From: Muraenolepis orangiensis
Taxonomy: Eukaryota > Chordata > Actinopteri > Gadiformes > Muraenolepididae
Direction: 5' to 3'
DNA: 64,000 bases
Assembly: GCA_027704905.1 (NCBI GenBank)
Contig: CM051015.1
Span: 21,779,604 to 21,843,603, forward strand
Shown: positions 42,052-54,074 of the stretch, piece by piece
Layout of the letters: every line of letters begins with the position of its first letter
Numbering within the stretch: position 1 is the first letter of the stretch
The notes under the pieces: model-generated
What the model saw: the letters and a program-made list of their open reading frames with translations, nothing else
Databases searched by the model: none
What the model was told of the DNA's origin: nothing
Program-made: the position numbers and the translations under genes

Positions 42052-44759
42052 GTACCCCCCCCTCAACGGGTGCCTCCTGGCGCCCCACTCGGCCTGTTGG
42101 GATGTTCCTGATGAAAATTGCGGATGAGGGACAGATCCAGGACATTCCGCCGTGGAATCCAACTCGGGCCGTACCCTTCCCAATCCACCAGGTACTGGAA
42201 ACCCCGGCCACGGCGAAGGATGTCTAGGATCTTTCTCAACGTGTAGGCGGGATGATCGTCGATGATCCTGGGGGGGGGAGGGGGTGCGGTGGGAGGGCAC
42301 AAGGGACTGGAAGAAACAGGTTTCAATAAGGAGACATGAAAGGTGGGACTTCATGGCTGGCGGCAATTTCAACCTTATTGAAACCGGATTGATGACCTTG
42401 TCCACCGTGTATGGTCCCACATAACGAGGAGCCAACATCCGGGACTGTACCTGTAGTGGCAGGTCACGGGAGGAGAGCCATACCTGTTGTCCAGGTCGAT
42501 AGACGGGTGCCTGAACCCTCCGACGGTCTGCCAAACGCCGGTTCCGATCAGCCGTACGAAGGAGCGCCGACCGTGCGGTCCTCCAAATCCGGCGTTAGCG
42601 CTGGAGGTGGGCCTGTACCGACGGCACCGTAATCTCCTCCTCCTTGACGGGAAACAGAGGTGGTTGATAGCCCAGTGATGCCTGGAACGGCGACATCCCC
42701 TTGGCGTCGCTGATCAGGGAGTTGTGGGCGTGCTCCACCCAAGGGAGGTGGGAAATCCATGAAGACGGATGGCGCGTGGCGACGCAGCGGAGAGCCGCTT
42801 CCAGGTCCTGGTTGGCTCTTTCCGTTTGTACATTAGACTGAGGATGGTATCCGGAGGAGAGGCTGGCGGTGGCACCCAGAGCCTGGCAGAACGCCATCCA
42901 CAACTGTGACGCGAACTGTGGCCCCCGGTCGGACACTATGTCCAGAGGAATCCCGTGCAGACGAAATACCTGCAGCACCAGGAGGTCTGCCGTCTCCCTG
43001 GCCGAGGGAAGCTTGGGCAACGGCACAAAATGGATCTGAATGAGCACGCTGGCGACCGCGACCCTCGATCTCCCATGTGACTGCCCCAATCTCGCACACC
43101 GGAGGCAGGATGGTCTCTGGCTCGACGAGATCCCTCTCGACGTCCCACTGGCGAGAGAGAGAATCGGGTTTGACATTCCGACATCCAGGCCGGTAGGTGA
43201 GCGTGAAGTTGAACCTCCCCAGGAACAACGCCCACCGCGCCGAGAGTTGAGCCGTCTGGCGGTGCGGAGGTAGGCCAAGTTCTTGTGGTCTGTCCAGACC
43301 ACGAAAGGTTGTTCGGCCCCCTTAAGCCAATGCCTCCACTCCTCCCAGGCCAGAACCACTGCCAAGAGCTCCCGATTCCCCACGTCGTAATTCCTCTCTG
43401 CGGACGACAGCCGTTTAGAAAAAAACGCACAAGGGTGCGTCTTCCGATCCCCCGTGGAACGTTGAGAAAGTACGGCCCCAACGCCGGAATCCGATGCGTC
43501 CACCTCCACCACAAACTGGCACGCCGGATCCGGATGCCTCAGAACCGGAGCCGAGGTGAACAGACGTTTAAGCGCGCAAACCGCACCCGCCTCAGGAGTC
43601 CAGGAGAACGGAGAGAGCGTGGAGGTGAGCCGAGTAAGCAGAGCCGCGACGCTACTAAAATCCCGGATGAACCTACGGTAAAAATTGGAAAAACCGAGGA
43701 ACCGCTGGAGTTGTCTCCAGGACGTAGGCGTCGGCCACTCCGCCACTGCCTTGATCTTAACGGGATCCGACCGAACCTGTCCAGGCTCGATTATGAATAC
43801 CAAAAAAGCCACCGACTTGACGTGGAACTCACACTTCTCCGCCTTGACGAACAGCTTGTTCTCCAATAGCCGCTGAAGTACCAACCGAACGTGCTGAACG
43901 TGCTCCTTCTGACTACCTGAAAAGATCAAAATATCATCCAGGTAGACAAACACGAACAGATTCAGCATGTCACAGAGGACGTCGTTCACCAGAGCTTGGA
44001 AAACTGCCGGGGCGTTGGTGAGACCGAAGGGCATGACCCGGTACTCGAAGTGACCCAACGCTGTGTTGAACGCCGTCTTCCACTCGTCCCCCTCCCGGAT
44101 CCGGACGAGATGGTAGGCATTGCGGAGGTCCAATTTGGAGAACACCGCCGCATGACGGAGCGGCTCGAAGGCTGGGTCGATGAGTGGCAAGGGGTACATC
44201 GTTTTTCACGGTGATATTGTTTAGACCACGGAAATCGATACACGGCCTCAACGAGTTATCCTTCTTAGTAATAAAGAAAAACCCAGGGGAGGGAAGCGTG
44301 CAAGGGAAGCGTGACGTCAGCAGGCAGGGACAGCGCGGCGTCGGGGGTCCCTCCGCTGAGGAGGGAAGTAATGGTGGTTGTCAGGTCCCAGAGCTGGCCC
44401 ATCATGACCTGCAGTTCCCGGGCCCACTGTCCGCACTTGGCATCCCACACGGCCTTCCACTGAAAGTAATCGTCGAGGGCCATCTGGGCCACCACTCCTT
44501 CTCCAGCCTCCGCAGCGCTCGAACCCGTGATCTGCCACGGCTCCTCAGGGCATCGACCAGGTGCCCCACCCGCTCGAGATCACCGGGGCCCAGGTCGGCT
44601 AACCGGTTATCCGTCAGCTCCAGCGCCAATTGGTCCACCAGCGCGAAGTGGCCGGGGCCCAACGGGGCCAGTTTCACGATGCGTCCAAAGTCATTGAGCG
44701 ACCGCATAATTTGCCTCCACTGGTCGAAGTTGCCGGGGTCCATAGGGGTGAGGTCGTTC

Positions 44760-45272
44760 TGTCACGAGATGGGAGTGGGTTGCACCCCGAACGCAGACAC
44801 CGACACAGTGGAGCGATACGAATGGCTTTATCCTCAGGAACACACACAAAAACACAAGGGTGCGCGGGGAGGACGATCCGCGGAGTACCGGCAGGTAGTA
44901 GACCGGCGAGTAGTCCGGGACGGGGGGAGGAGTCTGCGTACCGGGATGTCGGGTGCGAAGTACCGGCAGGGGTAGTAGGCAGGCGACGGGTGCGAAGTAT
45001 CAACTCTGATAGTCCGCAGGCGGCGTTGGGTGCGAAGTACCCGCCGGGAAGTAGGCAGGCGATGGGTATCAGAACAGACGGGGGAACAACGTGCAGTATA
45101 TGGTAACGACCTCACGCTGGGGTAACGGATAGTCATAGTATATATACTCCAGGTGAGGTGATTAGCAGTTACAATGTGTGATAGTGAACAGGTGTGTGTG
45201 GTGTGTGTGTGGTGTGCGCCGCCAAGCGCACGTGGCTTGGCCACGCCCCCTGCCAACCACCGTAACCGTGAC
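44760..45272 (-). repeat. 5' LTR (513 bp) of the recombinant gypsy
   Basis: Plus strand begins TGTCACGAGATGGGAGTG and ends CCACCGTAACCGTGACA. It resembles the other LTR in its last ~60 bases but not in its body, which has its own repeats (GGTGCGAAGTA, several times). Confidence 0.85.
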
Positions 45273-46915
45273 AGTCTGGTTGATAACAGTCAGCTTGTCA
45301 TTCAGAAAGAGGATCTTAAGGCTTGGAGCATTCTCTAAAAATCCATTTGAGAGTTGTGCAATTTGATTATTAGCCAGATTGAGAAGTTTTAAAGAACGGG
45401 AGATAAAAGTTTTTACAACGGCTAACTCGTTATAACTTATCTAGATCTCAAGTTGATTTAAATGCTCTAGTTTAGTCAAATAAAAATCTGAGTTTGTTGT
45501 GACTTATGACCAACATTGAGAGGTTAGGTTCTTTACTAATAGGCTAAGATCCCCTCTGCGATCCATCAGGTGTGATGAAGACATCAAGTTGGATTTAATG
45601 TTTTCCTCGGTAGATTAAGAACTACTGAAATGGGATACAGTCTGTTCTCTGATCAGTATATGACTTCTAATTGTGGTAATTCTTTGAACACACTGGAGTT
45701 AGAGCGAACAATGAAGTTAGTCCCCAGATTTAGCACAGAAAGATGTTTGAGCATAGCAAGAGGTTTGAAAGTATCCAAATGAATTTCTCTGAAAACTAAA
45801 CCAGCCAAATGCAAAACTTGAAGTGACTTAAGCTTTGAGAAATTGCTGGACAGCTTAATGGTAGTAGGGTACAAGTAGTGTTCATAATTGTACGAAAGAT
45901 GTAAATGTAGTAATTGTGGAAGATAACATAAACACTTCAGCTCACCCTGAATGGCATTAAACAATAAATTGAACGATAGCCGGAGCTGCTGAAGATTTGT
46001 GAGATTTTCAAACCAAGAATCCTTAATTTCCGTGAGGGAGTTGCCTGCTAAGTTTAACACACGTAGTCGTGTAAGCTTAGTAAATGCGTTGGGATGGATT
46101 CCAAGAGAAATATTAGGGCACGGTACACAGGGATATGGAGCATTACTACATCTTGGGCAGTTTCCCTGTAAACTCAGTGTTGTTAAGTTAGAGAGCTCTT
46201 TAAAGTCGTCTTCAAAAATGTAATGAATTTGGTTGTTGCCAAGTGTTAGTTTTGTTAGAGACGATGGTAGTCCCTTTGGGACAGATGTTAAATTGTTCAA
46301 GGACAGTCCCAGAACCTTCAGCTTGGTCAAAACTGCAAAGCTGTCATCTGAAATATTCACAGGCTTCCCACACTTATTGCCAAAATGGCAGTTTCTGTCC
46401 AAGTATAGATCTGTCACATTTTTAAGACCAGAAAAGCTTTTTTTATCGAGCACCAAGATTTTGTTTTTGGTTAAAAAAATTCTTGTCAGATTGAGAGGAA
46501 GATTTCTGGGGATTTGAGTCAAACGATTGCTGCTTAAATCCAGTTCACACAGCTTTGTTAGATTTTTGAAAGCATCCGCAGCAATGTCATCATCTTTCAG
46601 CCCTTCTTGTTTTGCCTGGTGAAGATTAAGTCCAGCCAGATCTTCCAGATGAGAAAATGCATCCACTGGTATATTCAGAATGGCGTTGTTTGATAAATCA
46701 ACCTGAGTGGCATTGCTGGTTATCCCGTCAGGTACTGTTTTTAGTTGTCTCCCCTTGCAGTCAAACAATATGACCTTTTTTGAGACTTTGACATCACATG
46801 GAAACTTCCGTGACATCCAATTTGGACTGGGGTGGCACACAGCAGGACGGATCCCTTGATGTAAAAACAGAAAACCTAGTAGACCTACAAGGTATGACCA
46901 GTAGATGGAGGTAAT
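45273..46915 (-). pseudogene. tlr8: TLR8 copy 7: N-terminal half plus degraded middle
   Basis: The main exon starts at acceptor 46916 (in-frame ATG at 46972) and is open through the signal peptide, N-cap and LRRs to LPQLEVIY. There TTA has become the stop TGA (about 45653). Below that, the Z-loop region is shortened and joins, after a large deletion at about 45535, to later LRR sequence (LEHLNQLEI-type and LNLAHNQIAQL-type), ending at the gypsy LTR at 45272. The C-cap, TM and TIR are missing. Its ATG exon with GTGAGT donor is intact at 48016-48018. Ectodomain type matches copy 4. Confidence 0.9.
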
Positions 46916-46984
46916 CTGTAGATAACATACAACAGAACATATGTCAGTTAAATTAAGGTATCTCCTCATCATTTTCAACAATAT

Positions 46985-47160
46985 CCAACAAATCGTGAGG
47001 ATTGAATCCTTTATTGGTCACATCCATGTAAACATACAGTGAAATGTGTTCTCCGCATTTAACCCATCCTAGTATTAGGAGCAGTGGGCAGCTATTTATA
47101 TACAGTGCCCGGGTTGTGAGGCGACCGCTCTACCTCCTGAGCTATACTGCCGCCCTTTAG
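46985..47160. mobile_element. Interspersed repeat insertion upstream of copy 7
   Basis: Same sequence and same insertion point as 35381-35560, with small differences. It is a shared derived mark that groups copies 4 and 7. Confidence 0.7.
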
Positions 47161-47162
47161 GT

Positions 47163-47282
<120 letters not shown>

Positions 47283-47410
47283 CATATATATACATTTATA
47301 TATATACTGTATATTTATATATATATATATAGTATTTTATATATATAATATACTGGAAATATAATACTGTATATTGTATATATATACTGTATATTTATAT
47401 ATATGTATAT

Positions 47411-48360
47411 GTTATATATTGAGACAATACAAATGGATGAAGAGAATTACCGATGATTTTTTCTAATTTTAGTTTAGCACTGGTTCTCAACTTGGGGGTC
47501 GTGACCATGGTTGTCAACTTTTTATTTCAAATTTTTGAATCCATGATTTTCTTTGGAGTTATTTTTACATGTCAACTCCCAAACGATTGATATCATGTAC
47601 TCAATAAATATACATTGATTCTCCATTCCATGTACCAGTGTGTTTGAAGGGAGGGGGTTTGTGAGTCCCAACCCTATATTTTTCTTTGGGGGTTGAGGCT
47701 CCAAAAGCTAAAGAACCGCTGATGTGTAGCGCAATGTTAATTCAATTTATACAATTATGACAATACTATATTAAAAATATATAATTACAAAAAGAATGAC
47801 CGATATTCACAAAGCAATGGAGTTTAAGTTTAATTCATGAAAACAAGTTATTGTATTTTCAGAAAAAAATTAAATAAACAGTTTAACACAACATATAATG
47901 CACTTATAGGAAAATAAGAAAATAGAGAAAAAAAAGAAAAATGACAAATTACAAATTTAGTCTAAGTGATTGCAGATGACAAGTTATTTAGAAAATGTAT
48001 GTTTGAAGAACTCACCATTGTGCATGTGGTGGACCCGCAAGATATAATTATTAACAAGAAAAACGTCAATAATTGTAAATTCAAAAGCACTTGTGAGTAC
48101 TGTACCGAGGACTATGTCCGCTATTTTTAACAAACAGACAAACTAAACATTCCCTTGTGGGTGAACCGACTACGTCGGACTGCAGCGTGCTTCATTAAAA
48201 TAGAAGCGTTCACAAATTAGAGAAGTCCGTTTTTTCACCACTTCCCTATTACGGTACATAGACTGATCATGTTTTTGTTCAAATAAAAAATGGAATCCTT
48301 CCTGGTTTCAAATGAGAAAGCTGATTTGCTGTATTCCATTTTATATATATTTTTTATAAA
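47411..48360 (-). promoter_or_regulatory. Unit upstream region of copy 7 with intact ATG exon
   Basis: Collinear with 24720-25660. ATG|GTGAGTTC at 48018-48011 is intact and the CCGACTACGTCGG inverted repeat is at about 48167-48179. The CCACTTCCCT (ETS-like on the coding strand) word is kept. The gene it serves is truncated. Confidence 0.45.
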
Positions 48361-48529
48361 TAATGCTGCCTTCAAAGTGTCTCCCTGAACATATCATAAA
48401 TATGTACATTTGTGTAATATTTTTGTATTTTTTGTAATTCTTGTAATTGTTTTGTGGTTCTGAGAGCATCTTTGGAGGTGGCTGTAACATTTCACTGTAC
48501 ATTGTACACCGTACCTTATACATGTGACA

Positions 48530-49028
48530 AATGAACCAAATCTGATCTGATCTGAGATCACCGTACTGCTTGCTACTCTCTGTAGAAAGCACGCTTCTAA
48601 GGCCAAACCAAAAGTAAGGCTGAGCCTGAGGATTAGTCGGCCACTCCATGACAGAACGCCTGTACAGTCTCTTCCTGAGTCTCAGGTACTTTGAGTAACA
48701 CACCGCCTTCTCCAGAAAGATCAGCACAATGACATCGTTCTTCTCAAGATACAAGATACAAGATTTTCTATTGGCCATTTGCAACAAGTAAAACGGAATA
48801 CATGATAAAAATAAGAAGAAGAATCGTAAGGTGACTGATGGATTATATGTACATTTCTCATCCATGAGCCGCTGGTGGGCCATGAAGAACGCCCTTTTTA
48901 AGTTCTCGCTTTTGATGTCACGGTTGGTGAGGACGAACACCGTCCTCTTGCTCTGATGGAAGCTCTGGCAGAGGTTGTGGACGAGCAAACAACCCGGGAT
49001 CCTGACCCGGTACTCGAAAATAAGAAAA
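48530..49028 (-). pseudogene. tlr7: TLR7-type TIR remnant downstream of copy 8 (most complete)
   Basis: N half 48855-49028 (LCQSFHQSKRTVFVLTN, then SENLKRAFFMAHQRLMDEK). LINE tail 48747-48854, bounded by the same TGAGAA duplication. C half 48530-48746 (NDVIVLIFLEK to WPTNPQAQPYFWFGLRSV). Here the LINE tail is shorter than in unit 2 and keeps the two halves in one frame, giving one 215-codon open stretch from 48988 to 48341. There is no TM or ectodomain. Confidence 0.8.
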
Positions 49029-49037
49029 ACAGCAACG

Positions 49038-52000
49038 TCATTCTCTCTCCTGGCTGCCGGTAAAGTATTGTGAGTACGTACTGGTGTACATCGTCTGGTT
49101 GTCCACCCTGACTACATTCCTGAGGTTCTGCCAGAACCAGGGCTCTGCAGCAGCGGTCCTGGGCCACTCCACAATACTCTCCCCGCACAACCTCCTCCTC
49201 AGACGCAGGAAGTGAGAGTGCTGCAGCGCCGGCTCCAACATCAGCACCAGGATCACGTCCAGGTTCTCGTCCAGCAGCCGCTGGTGGGCCAGGTACATGG
49301 CCAGCCGGAAGACCCCCGTCTTGGCGTAGGCCTGGGTCAGCACAAACAGGGTTTTGCGGCTGCAGCGAATGCTGTGGGTGAGGTTGTCGATCAACGGGGT
49401 CCCCGGTGGCCAGTCCCGCTCCTCCAGACACAGGGGCAACGCCTTGTCCCCCTCATCCTCCAGCTTCACCCGCAGCTTCTCCAGCACCCACTCCGAGACC
49501 CAGGGGTCTTTGGTGTCATAGGTCACGAAGACGTCGTACACGCTGCCCGGCGAGGCCGAGGAACCGTAGCCCTTCCATTTGGCTTTCAGGTAGTGCAGGA
49601 CGTAAGAGGCGTCCCAGTAGAAGATGTGAGCCACCGTGGCCATTGATGTGGTGACAATGATGAAAGTACTTGTGAGAATGGAGATGAGCAACGCCAGCGT
49701 GTCGTTCACACACTGGTCAAAGTCAAACAGAATCATAACCTGAGGCTTGCTGTTTACTGATGTATAGCAATCCACATATGTTGCCAGCCCTGGGATCGTG
49801 ACATTACTGTCTTCAATCCACAGAATAAAATCCAGTGCATCACATGAACATTGAAATGGGTTATTATGTAAAGACAGCGTTTCAAGGTTATTATAAGGTT
49901 GTGTTAGGAAGGTGGTCTGGTTGATAACAACCAGCTTGTTGTCATTCAGGAAGAGGATCTTAAGGCTTGGAGCATCCTCTAAAAATCCATTTGAGAGTTG
50001 TGCAATTTGATTATGAGCCAGATTGAGAAGTTTTAACGAACGGGAGATAAAAGTTTTTACAACGGCTAACTTGTTATAACTTAGATCTAGGATCTCGAGT
50101 TGATTAAAATGCTCTAGTTTAGTCCAATTAAAATCAGAGAGTTTGTTGTGACTTATGACCAACATTGTGAGGTTACGTGGTAGGACACTAAACACCTGAT
50201 CAGGAATTACAGAAATGTCATTGGAAGATATATTTAGTATTTTCAAATTAGTAAGCTCAGTGAACAGATGGATGTATGAGTCATCTTTCCAAAGAGTTCC
50301 AAGCTGATTGTATCCAAATTGAAGCTCACTTAATGAGTCACTCTGTATGTTTTTCGTAGTTAAAGTATAAATACAATTATTACTCATATTTAATACCCTT
50401 AGAACAGGCAGATGTTTAACAAAAGCTAAATTATGTGACACTCCATAGGCTCTAAAGTAGTGGTCGTTGTAACTAATGTCCAGAACCTCTAGCTTCTGTA
50501 ACTCCTGGAATGCACTGCCATAGGCCAGATCAATTTTATTATATGACAGATCCAGATATGTCAGATTAGGCAAAGATGAGAATTCTGTCCCATTTAAGGC
50601 AGATGAAAACCCATTTCTTGACAAGTTAAGGCATGAGATGTTATCATAGCCTTCAAATTGCTCTGGAGTAATGAAGAACAGATTATTTGAGCTAAGACTT
50701 AGCACACGACCTGCCATCCTGCACTCTTTCTTTACTAATAGGCTAAATTCCACTCTCTGATCCATCAGGTGTGATGAAGACATCAAGTTGGATTTAATGT
50801 TTTTCTCTCGGCTCGGTAGATGGACGGCTCCACTGAAATGGGATACAGTCTGTTCTCTGATAAGTTTATGACTTCCAATTGTGGTAATTCTTTGAACACA
50901 CTGGAATTAGAGCGAACAATGAAGTTAGTCTCCAGATTTAGCACAGAAAGATGTTTGAGCATAGCAAGAGGTTTGAAAGTATCCAAATGAATTTCTCTGA
51001 AAACTAAACCAGCCAAATGCAAAACTTTAAGTGACTGTAGCTTTGAAAAACTGTTTGACAGCTTAATGGTCCGAGGGTAGAGTTTATGTGCAAAATTGAA
51101 CGAAATATCTAAATGTTGTAATTTTGGAAGATAACTAAAACACTTCAGGTCACCCTGAATGGCATTAAGCAATAAATTGAACGATAGCCGGAGCTGCTGA
51201 AGATTTTTGAGATTTTCAAACCAAGAATCCTTAAGTTCTGTGAGGGAGTTGCCTGATAAGTATAACACACGTAGTCGTGTAAGCTTAGTAAATGCGTTGG
51301 GATGGATTCCAAGAGAAATATTAGGGCACGGTACACAGGGATATGGAGCATTACTACATCTTGGGCAGTTTCCCTGTAAACTCAGTGTTGTTAAGTTAGA
51401 GAGCTCTTTAAAGTCGTCTTCAAAAATGTATTGAATTTGGTTGTCTTTAAGTATTAGTTTTGTTAGAGACGTTGGTAGTCCCTTTGGGACAGAAGTTAAA
51501 TTGTTCGAGGACAGTCCCAGAACCTTCAGCTTGGTCAAAACTGCAAAGCTGTCATCTGAAATATTCACAGGCTTCCCACACTTATTGCCAAAATTGCAGT
51601 TTCCGTCTAAGTATAGATATGTCACATTTTTAAGACCAGAGAAGCTGTTTTTATGGAGCACTAATATCTTGTTTTTTTTTAACAAAATTGTTGTCAGTTT
51701 GAGAGGAAGATTTCTGGGGATTTGAGTCAAATTATTGCTGCTTAAATCCAGTTTACGCAGCTTTGTTAGATTTTTGAAAGCATCCGCAGCAATGTCATCA
51801 TCTTTCAGCCCTTCATGTTTTGCCCGGCGAAGATTAAGTCCAGCCAGATCTTCCAGATGAGAAAATGCATCCAGTGGAATATTCAGAATGGCGTTGTTTG
51901 ATAAATCAACCTGAGTGGCATTGCTGGTTATCCCGTCAGGTACTGTTTTTAGTTGTCTCCCCTTGCAGTCAAACAATATGACCTTTTTTGAGACTTTGAC

Positions 52001-52123
52001 ATCACATGGAAACTTCCGTGACATCCAATTTGGACTGGGGTGGCACACAGCAGGACGGATCCCTTGATGTAAAAACAGAAAACCTAGTAGACCTACAAGG
52101 TATGACCAGTAGATGGAGGTAAT
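49038..52123 (-). pseudogene. tlr8: Toll-like receptor 8, copy 8 (one frameshift in the Z-loop)
   Basis: The main exon from acceptor 52124 (in-frame ATG at 52180) encodes signal peptide, N-cap and LRRs to the Z-loop. After about 50800 two extra bases (TAGATGGACGGCTCCACTG against TAGATTAGACTCCACTG in copy 2) shift the frame, and it ends soon after. The other frame is open from 50786 through LRRs, C-cap, TM and a full TIR (LEERDWPPGTPL; AAAEPWFWQNLRNV) to 49038. The ATG exon is intact at 52895-52897. With one small indel in about 3.1 kb this could be a very recent pseudogene, a polymorphic null allele or an assembly error. Otherwise it is the only copy with both ATG exon and complete domains. 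Confidence 0.8.
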
Positions 52124-52203
52124 CTGTAGATAACATACAACAGAACATATGTCAGTTAAATTAAGGTATCTCCTCATCATTTTCAACAATATATTCTACA
52201 GGC

Positions 52204-52205
<2 letters not shown>

Positions 52206-52251
<46 letters not shown>
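52206..52251. repeat. (AC)n microsatellite in the copy 8 intron
   Basis: CA run immediately upstream of the main exon, shorter than in other units. Confidence 0.95.
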
Positions 52252-52254
<3 letters not shown>

Positions 52255-52381
52255 TATATATATATGTAAACGTCATTGCATACAACTTAAAATTCATTCT
52301 TTGGGAAATATCTGTCTATATATCTAATTTCGTTCATCCAATTGTATTGTCCAAATACAACATTTTACTGATAAGTATAAA

Positions 52382-52632
<251 letters not shown>

Positions 52633-53060
52633 CGTATTTGGACAAAAACAATGGATGAAGATAACTGCTGATGCAGTTTTCTTATTTAGGTATAGCACAA
52701 TATTAATACAACTATGACGATATTATAATACGACAATCAACATTACAGAAATAATGACAGATATTCACCAGGCAATTAAGTTTAAGTTGAATTAATGAAT
52801 GCACGTCGTTTTTTGTTTTTTGAAAATCAAATGCGCTTATATTTCAAATATAGAAAAATGAAATGGAAAGGAATTACAAATTTCAAACACTCACCATTGT
52901 GCATGTGGTGGAGCAGCACACGTGGTAACCTTACTTATGTTCGCTATTGTTTAAGTACAGACAAACAGAACATGCTCTATGCTGCAGTGGAAGAATTCAC
53001 CAATTGCGGAAGTTGGCACTTCCCTTTTAACAGTACCCAGAGGAGTCTTAAATTAGTTCC
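52633..53060 (-). promoter_or_regulatory. tlr8: Upstream region of copy 8 with ATG exon (52895-52897)
   Basis: Diverged relative of the unit upstream region (TAAGTTTAAGTTGAATTAAT and ACCATTGTGCATGTGGTGG are shared). ATG|GTGAGTG is intact at 52897-52889. The sequence 5' of it differs from the other units (GGAGCAGCACACGTGG in place of GGACCCGCAAGATA) and lacks the CCGACTACGTCGG block, so copy 8 may be regulated differently. Confidence 0.5.
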
Positions 53061-53189
53061 AGAAGAATCAACTATTTAATATATGAATTAGTCATCAAAA
53101 CATATATTATATGGTTGTTTTATTTATATATTTTTTTATTTTTAGTCCTTCATTAATAATAATTCAAATGATTCAGTACAGCACATTGT

Positions 53190-53270
53190 ACAACACAGCA
53201 GAAGGAATTTCTCTGCATTTAACCCATCCTAGTATTTTAGGAGCAGTGGGCATCTATTTATACTGTATAC
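53190..53270. mobile_element. Fragment of the GGAGCAGTGGGCA interspersed repeat
   Basis: TTTCTCTGCATTTAACCCAT and then GGAGCAGTGGGCATCTATTT match 35440-35500. The flanks 53085-53189 and 53271-53538 show no gene I can support. Confidence 0.6.
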
Positions 53271-53538
53271 TGCTATATTTATTATGGGTTTTAGCTTCTC
53301 ACGTTCGAACGTCGCCTCTCATGCCAGAGGTGGTCAGTTCGAGCCCAGTGCGAGACTCTGACTGATACACTAACGTCACCAGCTAAATGATCCGTGCCAT
53401 GGCAACTGGAAGGTAGACAACAGTGTAATAATCGACTTTGTTCAAATCAACCATTCAAAATGACTCTCAGCAAAACGGCACAAAGAAAAAGGCTTGCCTT
53501 GGTGGCAAGGCCTCCGTTAAAAAAAGAAATCGATATAT

Positions 53539-53730
53539 TGTGGTGAGTTACATAATTCACCTGGGAACTATGGTTGGGGGGGCGTGCTCCCGCACGGACT
53601 GTTTTGAGCACCGGACTTGTTCTTGTTCCGGTTAGCGTTCTAGTTGCTACTGTGTGTTTTTATATGGCTAATAAAACCACAAGTTCCTCTTTTGATACAC
53701 CGCCTCCGACTCCCATCTTTCGGCACTACA
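53539..53730 (+). repeat. 5' LTR
   Basis: TGTGGTGAGTTACATAATTC to CTTTCGGCACTACA. Contains an AATAAAA polyadenylation-like signal (about 53670). TTGGTGACCCCGAC directly follows, at the expected primer-binding-site position; the matching tRNA was not determined. Confidence 0.9.
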
Positions 53731-54074
53731 TTGGTGACCCCGACATAAGTCTCGTCGAAGTATCCGAGACAGAACAGAACATGGCAATTAGCCCCTTTTT
53801 CGTGAAATTGCCGGAATTTTGGGAAAATGCAGCCGCGGCATGGTTCGCACAGACGGACGCTCAACTCGCCCTCCGCGGGATAGACGATGACGAGACACGC
53901 TATCTACACGTTGTCACGGCACTGGGTAGCTCCACGGCGTCTCGGTCGGTAAGCTTCATTACCAATCCCCCCTTCCTGGGTAAATATGAGGCTTTCAAGA
54001 GCTATCTGCTTAAGACTTTCGAGTTGTCCCGACGGGAACGAGCCCGACGTCTTTTGGCGATGCGTGGCCTAGGA

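Larger units (their letters stand above)
41516..45272 (-). mobile_element. Ty3/gypsy chromovirus-type element with mismatched LTRs (probable recombinant)
   Basis: Minus-strand order: 5' LTR 45272-44760, gag start at 44743 (MDPGNFDQWRQIMRSLND), a gag/protease deletion near 44290, and RT (RPCIDFRGLNNITVKN; FVFVYLDDILIFSGSQ). RNase H (VEVDASDSGVGAVLSQ), integrase (SDRGPQFASQLW) and a chromodomain (FQYLVDWEGYGPSWIPRRN, about 42250) follow, then a polypurine tract and the 3' LTR 42051-41516. The chromodomain places it among chromoviruses. Several frameshifts inactivate it. The two LTRs share their ends but differ strongly in the middle, and no target duplication flanks the element. Confidence 0.9.

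Noticed and set aside
53280..53370. tRNA-like B-box (GGTCAGTTCGAGCCC) suggesting a tRNA gene or SINE head
   Set aside because: No A box at the right spacing and no cloverleaf could be drawn from the flanks.
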